Position numbers and translations under genes: made by a program. Of a DNA stretch of 64,000 nt, positions 27,901 through 37,212 are shown in pieces. Position 1 is the first letter of the stretch. Each line of letters starts with the position of its first letter. The notes below the pieces were generated by a model. It had not been told where the DNA came from. It did no database searches and saw only the letters and a list, made by a program, of their open reading frames with translations. Location of the stretch: the NCBI GenBank assembly GCA_019745505.1, contig JAIETE010000030.1, forward strand, positions 1 to 64,000, read 5' to 3'. The DNA is from Candidatus Obscuribacterales bacterium. Its GTDB lineage: Bacteria; Cyanobacteriota; Vampirovibrionia; Obscuribacterales; Obscuribacteraceae.

Positions 27901-28613
27901 TCAATGATTTGAAATCTCAGCCCAGGCGTGTACTGACTACTCCTTTCTGGACTGGCGTGACCAAAGGGGAGCGTACTTATTCCGCATACTGCCAGAATGT
28001 CGAGGAAGAAATCCCTTGGAGAACCCTGACGGGTAGGCAGCACTTATATCTCGACCATGAAACCTACATTGCTTTCGGAGAGAACCTTCCCACTTACAAG
28101 CCGAGACTCTCCAAGCATGCGGCTCGCGATCTCGAGAAGTCAGCGCATGATGGTGGCTCGCTCGTCCTCAATTATCTTACACCTCACGGAAAGTGGCACA
28201 TTCACTCAACCTTTGGCGATACCTTGAGGATGAAGACACTTTCTCGCGGCATCGAGCCAATCTGGCTCAATGACAAGGATGCCGACTTGATTGGAGTCGC
28301 TGATAACGACTGGGTAGAGGCATATAACGATCATGGCGTTGTCTGTACAAGAGCTTGTGTTAGTGCGCGAATACCGAGGGGCATTGCTTTCATCTACCAC
28401 TCGCCTGAGCGTACCGTATCGGTGCCGAAATCAAAGGAACGTGGCATGAGAAGAGCTGGAGGACACAACAGCCTGACGCGCGCGCGCTTGAAACCGCTTT
28501 TTATGATCGGAGGATACGCGCAGTTTACATACGCATTTAATTACTGGGGACCTCAGGGCGTCAACCGCGACACCTTTGTGGTGGTCAAACGCATGGATAA
28601 AGTGGAGTTTTAG
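24972..28613 (+). CDS. narG: Respiratory nitrate reductase, alpha subunit
   Basis: The 1213-residue catalytic subunit reduces nitrate to nitrite at a bis-MGD molybdenum centre. The FS0 cluster site is H33, C37, C41 and C76 ([10 protein letters not shown] and RGC). The molybdenum Asp is in [10 protein letters not shown] (about D203). Long stretches agree with E. coli NarG to the very end ([18 protein letters not shown]). No twin-arginine signal is visible, so it should face the cytoplasm as in classical NarGHI. Size fits the family. It is followed after three bases by narH. Nitrite oxidoreductases share this fold, but the close similarity to NarG and the NarJ and NarI partners favour nitrate reduction. 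Confidence 0.97.
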   Translation: MAWIKDVFSPKQRQWEDFYRNRWQYDKIVRSTHGVNCTGSCSWNVYVKNGIVTWELQALDYPTISKDIPPHEPRGCQRGISCSWYLYSPLRVKYPYMRGVLVDLWRKAKEDHKDDPVAAWQSIVNNNERRQEFHNARGKGGFRRVKWAEVNELMAAANISTIKQHGPDRIVGFSPIPAMSMVSYASGARFLQLMGGVCLSFYDWYCDLPPASPEIWGEQTDVAESADWFHSKFVAVVGSNVLMTRTPDAHFLVEGRHRGSKVVVFSPDFSQASKIADEWIPIHQGQDTAFWMAVTHVILKEFYCDKKTPYFVDYVKKYSDMPFLVALEKNTDGTYSPGKFLRASQMSATKDLENSQWKMFVLDGNTGKLVVPKGTVGHRWQKKKGEWNLKLEDEVTGAKIDPLIMLHSGGEIPQSSVSVRIKDFSNFDEESQYLREVPVIEIDTVDGPLMVTTAFELMLTQYGVKRGCTGEYPENYDDNETNYTPAWQEKFTGIKAGGVVKFAREWARTAESSKGKCSVIIGAGANHWYHNNLIYRSIITPLILCGCVGVNGGGLNHYVGQEKLAPQASWAPIAFGGDWSGPPRLQNAPSFHYIHSDQWRYDGVLDDVCAVSDETHSMARGHTADRQAQAVRSGWMPCYPQFNESNLSVIERAQSQGAKTDQEVIDAVVKRLKERSLKFSMEDPDNSESYPRVWYIWRGNALLASAKGHEYFLKHYLGTHNNSIAEEKAKNLVEEVTWHDKVDMGKMDLVVDLNFRMDSSALYSDIVLPAATYYEKHDLNTTDMHSFIHPLQPAVPPCWEAKSDWDIFKEIARSTARLSECYLPEPVKDLIASPLMHDTPAEIAQPQVLDWLKDECEAIPGKTMPNLKIVERDYTNLYNKFISLGPLVRANGLSVHGTHYDVDDLYDQYMQNNPTETWGGKTYPSLRQDLNACELILLLAAETNGELAHRAYLAESVKTGIDHTHLSADSRAIRYSFNDLKSQPRRVLTTPFWTGVTKGERTYSAYCQNVEEEIPWRTLTGRQHLYLDHETYIAFGENLPTYKPRLSKHAARDLEKSAHDGGSLVLNYLTPHGKWHIHSTFGDTLRMKTLSRGIEPIWLNDKDADLIGVADNDWVEAYNDHGVVCTRACVSARIPRGIAFIYHSPERTVSVPKSKERGMRRAGGHNSLTRARLKPLFMIGGYAQFTYAFNYWGPQGVNRDTFVVVKRMDKVEF

Positions 28614-28616
28614 ACG

Positions 28617-30119
28617 ATGGACATACGAGCACAAGTATCGATGGTTTTCCATCTTGATAAATGCATAGGCTGCCATACCTGCAGCGTTGCCTGCAAGAAT
28701 GTTTGGACCGATCGTCCCGGTGCAGAATATATGTGGTGGAACAACGTGGAAACAAAACCCGGTACAGGGTTCCCGACGTTGTGGGAAGATCAAGTTCACT
28801 ATAAAGGCGGTTGGAAAGTCAGCGGCAAGAGTGGAACTCGCAAACTCGAACTGCGAAGCCAGAATAAGCTCGATTCGTTTATTAAGCTTTTCTACAATCC
28901 CAATCAGCCTGGACTTGAGGATTATTATGAGCCTTGGACGTATAAATACGCTGAGCTATTCGACAGCGAGTTAGGCACCGACCAACCCACTGCCATCCCT
29001 GTCTCGCAGATCACAGGTGACCCTGTAGATATAGTTGCCGGGCCGAACTGGGACGATGATCTGTCTGGTTCACCAATCTATGCTGAAAACGATTTGAATC
29101 TTGAAGGTCTGTCTGAGGAAGAGAGAGAGCAGATGTTCGAGATTGAGCGCGTGTCAATGATGTACCTGCCGCGTATTTGCAATCATTGCGCCAATCCGAG
29201 TTGTGTCGCATCCTGTCCTTCCGGTGCACTTTATAAGCGCGGGGAAGATGGAATTGTTTTGATAAATCAGGACGTCTGTAAAGGTTGGAGGGCCTGCATT
29301 TCTGCCTGCCCATACAAGAAAATCTATTACAATTGGAAGACGGGTAAATCAGAGAAGTGCATTCTTTGCTATCCGAAGCTTGAAACAGGCCAGATTCCTA
29401 ATTGCTTTCATTCTTGCGTTGGTCGCATTCGCTATTTGGGGGTCTTGCTGTATGATGCGGATCGCGTTGCTGAGGCCATGAAGGTTCCTGATCATGCTCT
29501 TGTCGAATCGCAGAGAAGCGTGATACTGGATCCTTTTGATGAGACTATCGTTGCGCTTGCGAAGAAAAACGGCATCAGCGATGAATTCATAAAGGCCGCG
29601 CAATTGTCCCCAGTGTACAAGTACGTGATGAAATGGAAAATTGCCCTTCCTCTGCATGTCGAATATCGCACTATGCCGATGCTCTTTTATGTCCCCCCGC
29701 TTTTGCCCGTGATGGGCAAGATGGACAATGGGATTTACGAAAATCCTGTCGATCAGTTTTTTACAAGCCTGGAAAAGTCGCGGCTGCCAATTAAATATCT
29801 TTCTCGTTTGTTCAGCGCCGGTAACGAAGAGCTGATCGAGTCTGTGATGAAAAAATTGATGGCTGTTCGTTACTACAAACGTTCGATCGAGATGTCTGAT
29901 CTCGATATTGTGCTGGTCAGCCGCATGATGCGTGAAGGCTCCACAACTCCCGAGGAGGCTGAGGAGATTTACAGACTGACCGCATTACCCACCATCGACG
30001 AGCGTTTTGTAATACCTGAAATTCAGAGAGAAGAGGCGATTGAGGGCACGTGCAATCCTGAGCTTTGCAAGGGATCATGCGGACTTGGCATCAATCAGCC
30101 CGCGGGGAGGGGACTATGA
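28617..30119 (+). CDS. narH: Respiratory nitrate reductase, beta subunit
   Basis: The 500-residue iron-sulfur subunit carries electrons from the membrane part to NarG. Four cluster motifs are seen: CIGCHTCSVACKNVW at residue 20, CNHCANPSCVASCP near 190, CKGWRACISACP near 220 and CILCYP with NCFHSC near 250. The Trp in CKGWRAC is the NarH mark for the [3Fe-4S] cluster. Length and the sequence around AEYMWWNNVETKPG agree with NarH. Its stop overlaps the narJ start (ATGA). Confidence 0.97.
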   Translation: MDIRAQVSMVFHLDKCIGCHTCSVACKNVWTDRPGAEYMWWNNVETKPGTGFPTLWEDQVHYKGGWKVSGKSGTRKLELRSQNKLDSFIKLFYNPNQPGLEDYYEPWTYKYAELFDSELGTDQPTAIPVSQITGDPVDIVAGPNWDDDLSGSPIYAENDLNLEGLSEEEREQMFEIERVSMMYLPRICNHCANPSCVASCPSGALYKRGEDGIVLINQDVCKGWRACISACPYKKIYYNWKTGKSEKCILCYPKLETGQIPNCFHSCVGRIRYLGVLLYDADRVAEAMKVPDHALVESQRSVILDPFDETIVALAKKNGISDEFIKAAQLSPVYKYVMKWKIALPLHVEYRTMPMLFYVPPLLPVMGKMDNGIYENPVDQFFTSLEKSRLPIKYLSRLFSAGNEELIESVMKKLMAVRYYKRSIEMSDLDIVLVSRMMREGSTTPEEAEEIYRLTALPTIDERFVIPEIQREEAIEGTCNPELCKGSCGLGINQPAGRGL

Positions 30120-30748
30120 CTTGTAGCACAGGCTGCAGATGCAGCTCGGAAGATGACAGATCTTTGATGTCTAACGCACAGGCAATGCCGTCCGAGTGCG
30201 CCGGACGCACTGGCGGGACCATGCGAGGTATTACGCTGGCGCAGCTTGCTTTGATGCTCTGTTATCCGGACGAGCAATTCCATTCGAAGCTAGATGGACT
30301 AACTGATTCAATTGGTTCTGTTTATCCGGAAGCGTTAAAACCGTTCAAAAGGTTCTGCGAGCTGTCAAAGGCGTCTTCGCTTGCAGAACTCGAAGAACTG
30401 TACACTCGTACATTTGATCTGGCGGCGATTGCCAGTCCCTATATAACAGGTTATATATACGGCGACGAGAATTATGATCGCGGAACACTCATGGCGTGCT
30501 TGAGTGAAAATTATTCTCGCCTCGGTTTCGAGCTGGAAGGGGAGCTTCCCGATCATTTGGCGCTTTTATTACGCTTCTCCAGCTGGTTGGACGAGGAAAC
30601 TCTCGATGAGCTTATAGAATACTGTTTGCGAGAGCCTGTTGCGCAAATGTGCGAGCAGCTCAGAAATTCCGACAATATGTACTTCTTTCTATTGAGCGCG
30701 ATCAGCGCGGTTTTGAACTCTGCGCAGAGAGGAGATTCCCACAAATGA
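30116..30748 (+). CDS. narJ: Nitrate reductase chaperone
   Basis: The 210-residue helical protein is the cytoplasmic chaperone that inserts the molybdenum cofactor and holds NarGH before membrane docking. The family signature ELPDHLALLLRFSSWL is seen near residue 145, after a conserved FDL-x-SPYITGYIYGDENYDRG stretch. The start at 30116 overlaps the narH stop by three bases. The N-terminus is unusual, with a cysteine cluster (MTCSTGCRCSS) of unknown meaning. The stop overlaps the next gene by ATGA, so the chain is coupled. Confidence 0.9.
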   Translation: MTCSTGCRCSSEDDRSLMSNAQAMPSECAGRTGGTMRGITLAQLALMLCYPDEQFHSKLDGLTDSIGSVYPEALKPFKRFCELSKASSLAELEELYTRTFDLAAIASPYITGYIYGDENYDRGTLMACLSENYSRLGFELEGELPDHLALLLRFSSWLDEETLDELIEYCLREPVAQMCEQLRNSDNMYFFLLSAISAVLNSAQRGDSHK

Positions 30749-32061
30749 TTGACTCTCTTCTGTTCATTGCTCTGCCGTATCTAGCTATTTTTGTTGGTGT
30801 GTTTGGTTCCATTTACCGAATTCGTACTGCTCCAATGACTTACTCGTCGTTGTCATCGCAGTTCCTTGAGAGTAAAGGATTGATGTGGGGATCCTTACCT
30901 TGGCATATTGGTATCACTGTTATTCTGCTTGCGCATTTCATCGCGTTTCTAGCACCCGGATTTTGGCAGAGTATGATCTCTCATCAGCTTGCACTGGCTG
31001 TCGTCGAGTCAGCCGGTTTGGGCCTCTCTTTCTTGTGCTTGATCGGATTGATAGTTCTAGCCGTAAGGCGTATGACATCGGCGAGAATTCAAGCCGTAAC
31101 TTCAGTCATGGATCTGGTTGTGATTGTCCTGCTGCTCTTACAAGTCGGTCTTGGTGTGGCAACGGCGGTTCACTGCAAATGGGGCAGCTCGTGGTGCTCG
31201 GGAACTACTACTCCTTACTTGTGGAGCATTATCACATTCCAGCCGGACATGTCTTACATAGTCGATCTGCCCCTCTTAGCGAAGGCGCATATCGTCGGAG
31301 CCTGGCTCTTTATATTCGTGATACCCTTTTCCCGGCTGATACATATGTTCGCCGTGCCTGTCGAGTATTTATTCCGCCCGCCGCAGAATGTTGTCTGGAC
31401 CAATGCAAATCACTGTAATGTAGCCAGTCAGAGTTTTGTCAAGGAGGAAGCCAGGCGCCATTTTTTACGAGCTTTTTGCGGTATTGCATTTGGTGGCTTT
31501 TTGCTTTCTATCGGCACATTCAGGAATGTCTTTTCATTTTTCTTCGGACCCCGCCTCGGGCGCAAAGAAGAAACAGAGCTGATGGAATTGAGACTCTCTA
31601 GACTGGAGTCTACGGTGGGACAGAGAAAGTTGGAATTGGAAAGACAGGCATCCAATTTTATTTTGGTTGGCAAGCTAGCCGATTTGAGCCCAGATGACGG
31701 GAAGTATTTTATCGACTACAAGATGCAGCCGGCGATTGCATTTAGAGGAAGGGATGACTTGCCGCTTTTGATTAGTGCCAAGTGTACTCATTTGGGTTGT
31801 ACCGTAGGTAATAAGGTTGACGATAAAGGAAGAATACTTTGTCCCTGCCATGTTTCTTTTTTCGATATCAACACCGGTGAGCCGAACGCGGAGGCGCCTG
31901 CTAAAGCTCCGCTGCCGCACCTAGGATGGGTGATTATGGATGAGCATGGGAAAGTGCTGGTCAGTCGAGATGCCTCTGGTAAGACAGAGGGGGTGTTGCA
32001 GCCTCAGTCAAGGGCTTCAGCGCAGGTGTTCATAAGCAAGGGCCAGGAGGCTAAGGCATGA
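30745..32061 (+). CDS. narI: NarI-Rieske fusion protein
   Basis: The 438-residue protein joins two modules. Residues 1 to about 225 are the gamma subunit NarI: five hydrophobic helices with the heme b histidines in WHIGITVILLAH and in KAHIVGAW through RLIHMF. Residues about 250-438 are a Rieske protein: a RRHFLRAF-type anchor helix, a linker with charged coiled part, then the [2Fe-2S] motifs CTHLGC (347-352) and CPCH (366-369). NarI is normally separate. Here quinol oxidation by NarI heme b and a high-potential Rieske centre are on one chain. The reading frame is continuous with no sign of error, and the gene overlaps both neighbours. Confidence 0.92.
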   Translation: MIDSLLFIALPYLAIFVGVFGSIYRIRTAPMTYSSLSSQFLESKGLMWGSLPWHIGITVILLAHFIAFLAPGFWQSMISHQLALAVVESAGLGLSFLCLIGLIVLAVRRMTSARIQAVTSVMDLVVIVLLLLQVGLGVATAVHCKWGSSWCSGTTTPYLWSIITFQPDMSYIVDLPLLAKAHIVGAWLFIFVIPFSRLIHMFAVPVEYLFRPPQNVVWTNANHCNVASQSFVKEEARRHFLRAFCGIAFGGFLLSIGTFRNVFSFFFGPRLGRKEETELMELRLSRLESTVGQRKLELERQASNFILVGKLADLSPDDGKYFIDYKMQPAIAFRGRDDLPLLISAKCTHLGCTVGNKVDDKGRILCPCHVSFFDINTGEPNAEAPAKAPLPHLGWVIMDEHGKVLVSRDASGKTEGVLQPQSRASAQVFISKGQEAKA

Positions 32062-33161
32062 TCGACATGGAGAAAGTAACCCGTGGACTGGCTGAATTCG
32101 CAAGCGAGCGATTTCCTGTCGATAAGTTGAACTTTCACTCCATGGTCGAGAAAAAGGAAGTACCAATTCATCGAATGAGCTGGGGTTACTATACCGGCGG
32201 GCTGACCATGTTTTTCTTCATGATTCAGGTCGTATCAGGACTTTTTCTTCTTTTCTACTACCAGCCGACCGTCAGCGACGCACATGTGTCAGTCGAGTAT
32301 ATAAGTCATCATGTAGCCGGCGGTGCGTTGATCCGAAATATGCATGCATGGTCTTCCTCATGCATGATCTTTTTCGCCATGGTACATTTGCTAACTGCAT
32401 TTGCAATGAAGTCGTTTGAAAAACCCCGTGAAATTACGTGGATAGCAGGAGTGATTTTACTCTTCATTACATTTACGTTTGGTTTCACCGGTTATCTTTT
32501 GCCCTGGAACCAGATCGCCGTCAATGCCACCAAAGTCGGTTTGCAGTCGGTGGAATACGTAGGGCAGTATTTGCCCGGGCAGCTGGCTGATGTTCCCAGA
32601 ATTTTGCGCGAGACATTCCAAGGTGAATCAAGTGTGGGGCAGTCTACCTTGGGTCGTTTTTACGCCCTCCACGTCGTCATTCTGCCTTTGCTACTGGGCG
32701 CTCTTCTGGGGCTGCATCTTCTCAGCGTCCAATTGCACGGGATGAGCCAGGGTGTCGACGTGCCAGCAAGGAAATCAGAGAAGTTTGTCAGCATCTTTAT
32801 TTTCAAAGATTTGACTCTCTGGGCGACCGTCTTTCTTGCGCTTTTTGTCGTTGCCCTGTGTATTCCGTTCGACTCACTTCTACCTTTTCCGCTTCTTGCG
32901 CCATTTAACGCGCTTGGCTCCACTCCTCAGGGAATCAAGCCCGAGTGGTACTTCTATTTCGTCTATTACCCTCTCGAGCTATTACCGTTCTGGGTCATAC
33001 TAATTGCCAGTATCGTTGTAGTTTCCATCTTGTTTTTTACACCCTGGATTTTCAAAGGAACCAGTCGACGGACGTTAGGATTTATTGCCGGCGCGGCTAC
33101 GGCATATCTTCTTGTCATGACAATTTTTGGCGAGCAGATTTATCACTTCTTCAAACATTGA
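32058..33161 (+). CDS. Cytochrome b of bc-type, single polypeptide
   Basis: The 367-residue membrane protein resembles cytochrome b: a helix with G-x-x-L-x-x-F spacing, heme histidines in NMHAWSSSCMIFFAMVH (about 90-106) and in LHVVILPLLLGALLGLH (about 208-225), and the quinol-site motif PEWYFYF near residue 295. It carries both the PetB-like and PetD-like parts in one chain. It overlaps the NarI-Rieske gene (ATGA), so it most likely forms a quinol-oxidising module with that Rieske domain. Haloarchaeal nar operons also carry a Rieske and a cytochrome b. Confidence 0.93.
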   Translation: MIDMEKVTRGLAEFASERFPVDKLNFHSMVEKKEVPIHRMSWGYYTGGLTMFFFMIQVVSGLFLLFYYQPTVSDAHVSVEYISHHVAGGALIRNMHAWSSSCMIFFAMVHLLTAFAMKSFEKPREITWIAGVILLFITFTFGFTGYLLPWNQIAVNATKVGLQSVEYVGQYLPGQLADVPRILRETFQGESSVGQSTLGRFYALHVVILPLLLGALLGLHLLSVQLHGMSQGVDVPARKSEKFVSIFIFKDLTLWATVFLALFVVALCIPFDSLLPFPLLAPFNALGSTPQGIKPEWYFYFVYYPLELLPFWVILIASIVVVSILFFTPWIFKGTSRRTLGFIAGAATAYLLVMTIFGEQIYHFFKH

Positions 33162-33175
33162 GCATGGTGGGAGCA

Positions 33176-33799
33176 ATGAGAAAAAGCGAAGACGGAAAGA
33201 CGATTTCAGCCAGATTAAAAGCTCTCGTAGCTCTTGCTGTGCCGTTACCATTTCTCATTCCGCTGCAGAGTTTTGCCTATCCTGAGTTTCAGCAGTTTGT
33301 TGAGCAGCATTCCCACAGAACCGTGAATTGTGCGATGTGCCATTCGAATGAAAATGGACCTGTCGGTGATGGGCGTGGGCAAATTGGATCATTGACGCCG
33401 GAAGAGATGAAACGGTTGAATGCCGCCCGTTTGGCCGTGGAGCCGGGGCAAGAGATTGACAGCCCTATTTTGAATCAATTCGGCAATGAAATAATCAAGG
33501 CAATTGGCAAGAAGAAATTTGTTCAAATCAAGTCGGATCCCGCTCGCCTTGCCGAAGCGTTGTCTGCCAAGAATGATATCGATGGTGATGGCATATCCGA
33601 TGCAACTGAGTATCTGGATGGAAGCGATCCACTGAACAAGTTCCATGGTGATGTCGGTAAGTTATTCCTTGTCAATCTCGATCGTTTCAAAATGCATATC
33701 GTGCTTGCCATAGTTGCAGTTTTATCCGTGAACTATGGGCTTCTGCACTTGATAAAGGCGATCTCGATTCTGCAAAGTAAACGACGTGCTGAAGAGTAA
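33176..33799 (+). CDS. Monoheme cytochrome c with EF-hand-like loop
   Basis: The 207-residue product has a basic N-terminus with a signal segment, one CXXCH site (CAMCH, about residue 49), a calcium-loop-like stretch DIDGDGISDATEY near residue 140 and a C-terminal membrane helix (about 175-195). The ATG at 33176 has GGTGGGAG before it; an ATG at 33164 is also possible. As the last gene of the nar operon it probably takes the place of cytochrome c1 for the preceding cytochrome b and Rieske domain. No bc1-type c1 sequence similarity is evident. Confidence 0.85.
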   Translation: MRKSEDGKTISARLKALVALAVPLPFLIPLQSFAYPEFQQFVEQHSHRTVNCAMCHSNENGPVGDGRGQIGSLTPEEMKRLNAARLAVEPGQEIDSPILNQFGNEIIKAIGKKKFVQIKSDPARLAEALSAKNDIDGDGISDATEYLDGSDPLNKFHGDVGKLFLVNLDRFKMHIVLAIVAVLSVNYGLLHLIKAISILQSKRRAEE

Positions 33800-33852
33800 T
33801 CACACTGATCCGCGTCGAGCTACAATTCGGATGGCTTCTTCCAATTCACCGC

Positions 33853-35361
33853 TCAGGGTGTAGTTTCCTTTTCGATTGCTTTGGCGATTTCAGGGGCTCG
33901 CTCATTCATCATATGCGTGATCGTCCAATGCATCCAGATCAAGCAAATGATGATAACGAAGGAGAAGAACATCCAGCAGGTGGTCCAGATTCCCGTAGCG
34001 TTGAGAATGGCACCGAACAAAATTGGTCCGACCCAGCCTCCCAGCCCGCCGATAACGCCTACGATGCCGCCGACGACTCCGATGTCTCTGGGAAAATAAT
34101 CTGGAATGTGCTTGTACACAGCAGCTTTGCCGATTCCGGTGGCGATGCCTACAACAATTACAAGCGCCGTAAAGATCCAGACGTTTGCCTGAAAGAAAAT
34201 ATGGGTTATTCCGCGAGCCAGTAGCTGTTTCTTTTCCACTGAGTCACCGACTTTAACTACCGGTTCCTGCCAAAACGTGAATGTGGGCATTACCAGGACG
34301 TCTTCGTGCTCCTTTGCGTAGGTAATTATATCAGCGCCTTCTTTAGGCTTGAGTTTGTAAGTCTTATCACCCACATTCAGTGAGCTGGAGGTTATGCTCG
34401 TCACGACGCCCTTTTTGAGTGCCATTATGCCTTCACCTGGTGACATGATGTCCATGCGTGGAATCGATAGCAATATGCATGCAGCCAGGCATGAGCCGAG
34501 TACCCAATACATTACCGCGCGTGCTCCGAGAAGATCCGAGAGCCAGCCGCCCATTGCCCGAATGACACCGGAAGGCAGGCTGAATATGGACGCCATCAGA
34601 CCTGCGGTTGCCAGAGACATTCCGTATACGTTCAGGTAATAAGGGATCAGCCATTGAGAAAGTGCAACAAATCCGCCGAATACAAAGAAATAATAGAGCC
34701 CGAATCGCCATACTCTTGCGTGCTTTAGTGGCGCCAGTTGTTGCTTGAGCGTGAAGCCTTGGGAGTGCTCGATGCGTTTCTCGTAAGAGAATAACCAAAA
34801 GATAATCGTCATAACTAGAAGCGCACCGGCATAAACTTTCGGCATGTTGCGCCAGCCTTCCAAGTTTTGACCGTGATCTGTCAAGAACGCGAGCAAATGC
34901 GGAGCACCAAAACTGGTAATGGCCGCTCCAGCATTGCCGGCGCCGAAAATACCAAGAACTGTACCCTGGCGTTCTTTAGGAAACCAGATTGAGGTGTATG
35001 CGATTCCGACGGCGAATGAAGTGCCTGCCAGTCCAAATCCCAGTCCGGCAATTAGGAACTCAGTATAAGAATTACAGAAACTAACGCAATAGGCTGAAGC
35101 TGCCGAGACAAGCATAACTAGCGCGAATACTTTACGACCGCCATAGCGGTCCGTCCAGACACCCACAGGCAAGCGGATTATCGAGCCCGTTAGAACTGGC
35201 GTGCCAATTAGCCAACCTAGCTGTCCTTTGTCGAAATTGAACAAACCATTGTCTATGAGAAAAGTAATAAGCACCCCATACATCATCCAGCATGAGAAGC
35301 AGACGATGAAGGATAGCGTGTTGACGGTAAGGACAGAAATGGCCTTCTTATTCTCAGACAT
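33853..35361 (-). CDS. Nitrate/nitrite transporter NarK-type, with soluble insertion
   Basis: The 502-residue major facilitator protein has twelve helices and the nitrate signature-like glycine stretches (GFGLAGTSFAVGIAY near 110 and GIVGVIGGLGGWVGP near 435). Between the eighth and ninth helices it has an insertion of about 85 residues, predicted mainly beta, with VVKVGDSVEKKQLL resembling a barrel-sandwich turn. It is convergent with the nar operon and 33 bases downstream of the other NarK gene, with which it probably forms an operon. Two different NarK types next to nar is a known arrangement, usually nitrate-proton symport plus nitrate-nitrite exchange. Confidence 0.9.
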   Translation of the reverse strand: MSENKKAISVLTVNTLSFIVCFSCWMMYGVLITFLIDNGLFNFDKGQLGWLIGTPVLTGSIIRLPVGVWTDRYGGRKVFALVMLVSAASAYCVSFCNSYTEFLIAGLGFGLAGTSFAVGIAYTSIWFPKERQGTVLGIFGAGNAGAAITSFGAPHLLAFLTDHGQNLEGWRNMPKVYAGALLVMTIIFWLFSYEKRIEHSQGFTLKQQLAPLKHARVWRFGLYYFFVFGGFVALSQWLIPYYLNVYGMSLATAGLMASIFSLPSGVIRAMGGWLSDLLGARAVMYWVLGSCLAACILLSIPRMDIMSPGEGIMALKKGVVTSITSSSLNVGDKTYKLKPKEGADIITYAKEHEDVLVMPTFTFWQEPVVKVGDSVEKKQLLARGITHIFFQANVWIFTALVIVVGIATGIGKAAVYKHIPDYFPRDIGVVGGIVGVIGGLGGWVGPILFGAILNATGIWTTCWMFFSFVIIICLIWMHWTITHMMNERAPEIAKAIEKETTP

Positions 35362-35394
35362 AGTTAACGACTAATTTCCTGCGCTTGTATGAAT

Positions 35395-37032
35395 TTATGG
35401 GTTCTTGAACTCGGCACCGGGTCTTAAGTAAAACCACCAGTTAAGAACAACACATAGCAAGTAGAATGCTGCGAATCCATAGAGAGCGAATTCCGGTGTC
35501 CCCTGCTCGATTTGCTCGCCGATTACCTTCGGTATTATGAATGCACCATAAGCGGCGACGGCCGAGGTCCAGCCGAGGACTGGACCAGCCTGCTCCTTAT
35601 TGAAGATTGCCGCTATAGAGCGAAACGTCGAGCCATTGCCGGTGCCTGATGCAAGGAAAAGAGCAAGAAAAATCAGGAAGAATGGTGCGAAATATTGCTC
35701 CGGATTGGGACTCTGGTAAGCGAGCCTCATGAAGTGAGAGGCGCCTAGCGCTGCAGCTACCATGACCACTGATGCAACTTGCGTGACAAAAGCTCCGCCC
35801 CATTTGTCAGATAGCCAACCGCCAATAGGTCGTATGAACGCACCAATGAATGCGCCCATCCAGGCATATGTAAGAGCGCTGGGCGCATGCGGGTTGGCAA
35901 CATTGTGCATCATTATTCCATCTGCGCCCGGTGCGTGCGAGAATCCGAAAATAACCTGAATGGCGAGCGGAAAAGCGGCTGCGTAACCGATAAAGCTGCC
36001 GAAAGTCATTGTGTAGATGACTGTCATTATCCAGGTATGCTTGTTCTCGAAAATCTTGTATTGTCTATGCAACATCGGCTTAATCTTGCCCGGTAAGAGC
36101 TTGAGAAGCATTATCGTTGAGGCGATTACGCAGGGCAGTACGATCCACTGATTGATTCCTAGTCCACCTGAATTTACCGGTAGAAATGCGTAGCAGCCTG
36201 CCATTGACGTGGCGACGCCGATCGACAACATTCCTGCGATCTTTGCTATTGCCCCTGGGGTTGAGCCGATTTCCGGAGAGACGAATTCGTCGCGGATATT
36301 GTTCATTCCGACCCATGCTAGTACTACTAGCGGTATCAACAGCACTACCCAAATGTAGCCCGCGTTTTGGATAAATGTTTCCGTTCCGGCAGCAATTTTG
36401 CCAATTAGTGTTCCAGACGGCGCTTTCAGTATCATTGACTTTTGCCCTGCAATTCCGAGCGTCATAGATAAGGGAACGAGAATCTGCATTGTTGTTACGC
36501 CGAAATTGCCAATTCCGGCGTTCAAACCTAGCGAAAGACCCTGCATCTTTTTGGGAAAGAAGAAACTGATGTTTGACATTGATGAGGCGAAATTACCTCC
36601 GCCCAGCCCGGACAGCAAAGCCAAAATCTGAAACACCCAGAGTGGCGTCGTCGGATCAGAAAGTGCAAGACCGGTTCCAAGAGCCGGCAGTATTAAAAGC
36701 AGTGTGGTGAAAAATATAGTATTGCGCCCACCGGCCATCCTTATGAGGAAAGTGCTCGGTATGCGCAGGGTAGCACCTGAAAGTCCGGCGATGGACATGA
36801 GGGTGAAGAGTTGCTCTTTGCTATACGGAAATCCAAGATTGAGCATTTGGACCGTTATCACTCCCCAGTACATCCAGACGGCAAAGCCGCACAGAAGGCA
36901 AGGGATCGAAATCCACAGATTGCGCAGTGCGATATTCTTGCCTCCGTCTTGCCACTGCCGTTGATCCTCGGGGTTCCATCCACAAAGGTCGCTTTTCGGA
37001 AATTCCTTCTCTGTTATTGTCAGTGTTTGCAT
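35395..37032 (-). CDS. Nitrate/nitrite transporter NarK-type
   Basis: The 545-residue major facilitator transporter starts with a soluble 40-residue N-terminus and has twelve helices. Nitrate-signature glycine motifs occur near 150 (SGLGGGNFASSMSN) and 480 (GWTSAVAAYGAFIIP). An enlarged loop lies around residues 195-225. It is the promoter-proximal gene of the two transporter genes; a perfect palindrome lies 109 bases in front of it and it is divergent from a YwiC-like gene. It likely imports nitrate or exchanges it for nitrite. Confidence 0.92.
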   Translation of the reverse strand: MQTLTITEKEFPKSDLCGWNPEDQRQWQDGGKNIALRNLWISIPCLLCGFAVWMYWGVITVQMLNLGFPYSKEQLFTLMSIAGLSGATLRIPSTFLIRMAGGRNTIFFTTLLLILPALGTGLALSDPTTPLWVFQILALLSGLGGGNFASSMSNISFFFPKKMQGLSLGLNAGIGNFGVTTMQILVPLSMTLGIAGQKSMILKAPSGTLIGKIAAGTETFIQNAGYIWVVLLIPLVVLAWVGMNNIRDEFVSPEIGSTPGAIAKIAGMLSIGVATSMAGCYAFLPVNSGGLGINQWIVLPCVIASTIMLLKLLPGKIKPMLHRQYKIFENKHTWIMTVIYTMTFGSFIGYAAAFPLAIQVIFGFSHAPGADGIMMHNVANPHAPSALTYAWMGAFIGAFIRPIGGWLSDKWGGAFVTQVASVVMVAAALGASHFMRLAYQSPNPEQYFAPFFLIFLALFLASGTGNGSTFRSIAAIFNKEQAGPVLGWTSAVAAYGAFIIPKVIGEQIEQGTPEFALYGFAAFYLLCVVLNWWFYLRPGAEFKNP

Positions 37033-37140
37033 GACCTTTTCGCCTCTTGCGTGATGTTCAGATGATATAGATGCACAAAGCGCAGAGCCTCATTCGCTGG
37101 GTTGATTACCGGAGATTGAGTGAGGATGTAAACGTATTAA

Positions 37141-37162
37141 TTATCGTTCTATAGAACGATAA
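37141..37162. promoter_or_regulatory. Perfect 22-bp palindrome in narK/ywiC divergent promoter
   Basis: The half-site TTATCGTTCTA is followed directly by its exact reverse complement. It lies 109 bases before the narK start and 51 bases before the YwiC-like gene start, in AT-rich surroundings. The form is that of an operator bound by a symmetric dimer and could serve both directions. It is unrelated to the GC-rich palindrome in front of the nar operon. Confidence 0.6.
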
Positions 37163-37212
37163 ATCGAACCCGCCGATAATCCATCATGTATAAGTAGTGG
37201 AGTAGAATTGCG

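Noticed and set aside
24972-28613. NarG-like protein as nitrite oxidoreductase alpha subunit
   Set aside because: The sequence follows classical NarG throughout, and NarJ and a NarI-type subunit are in the same operon.
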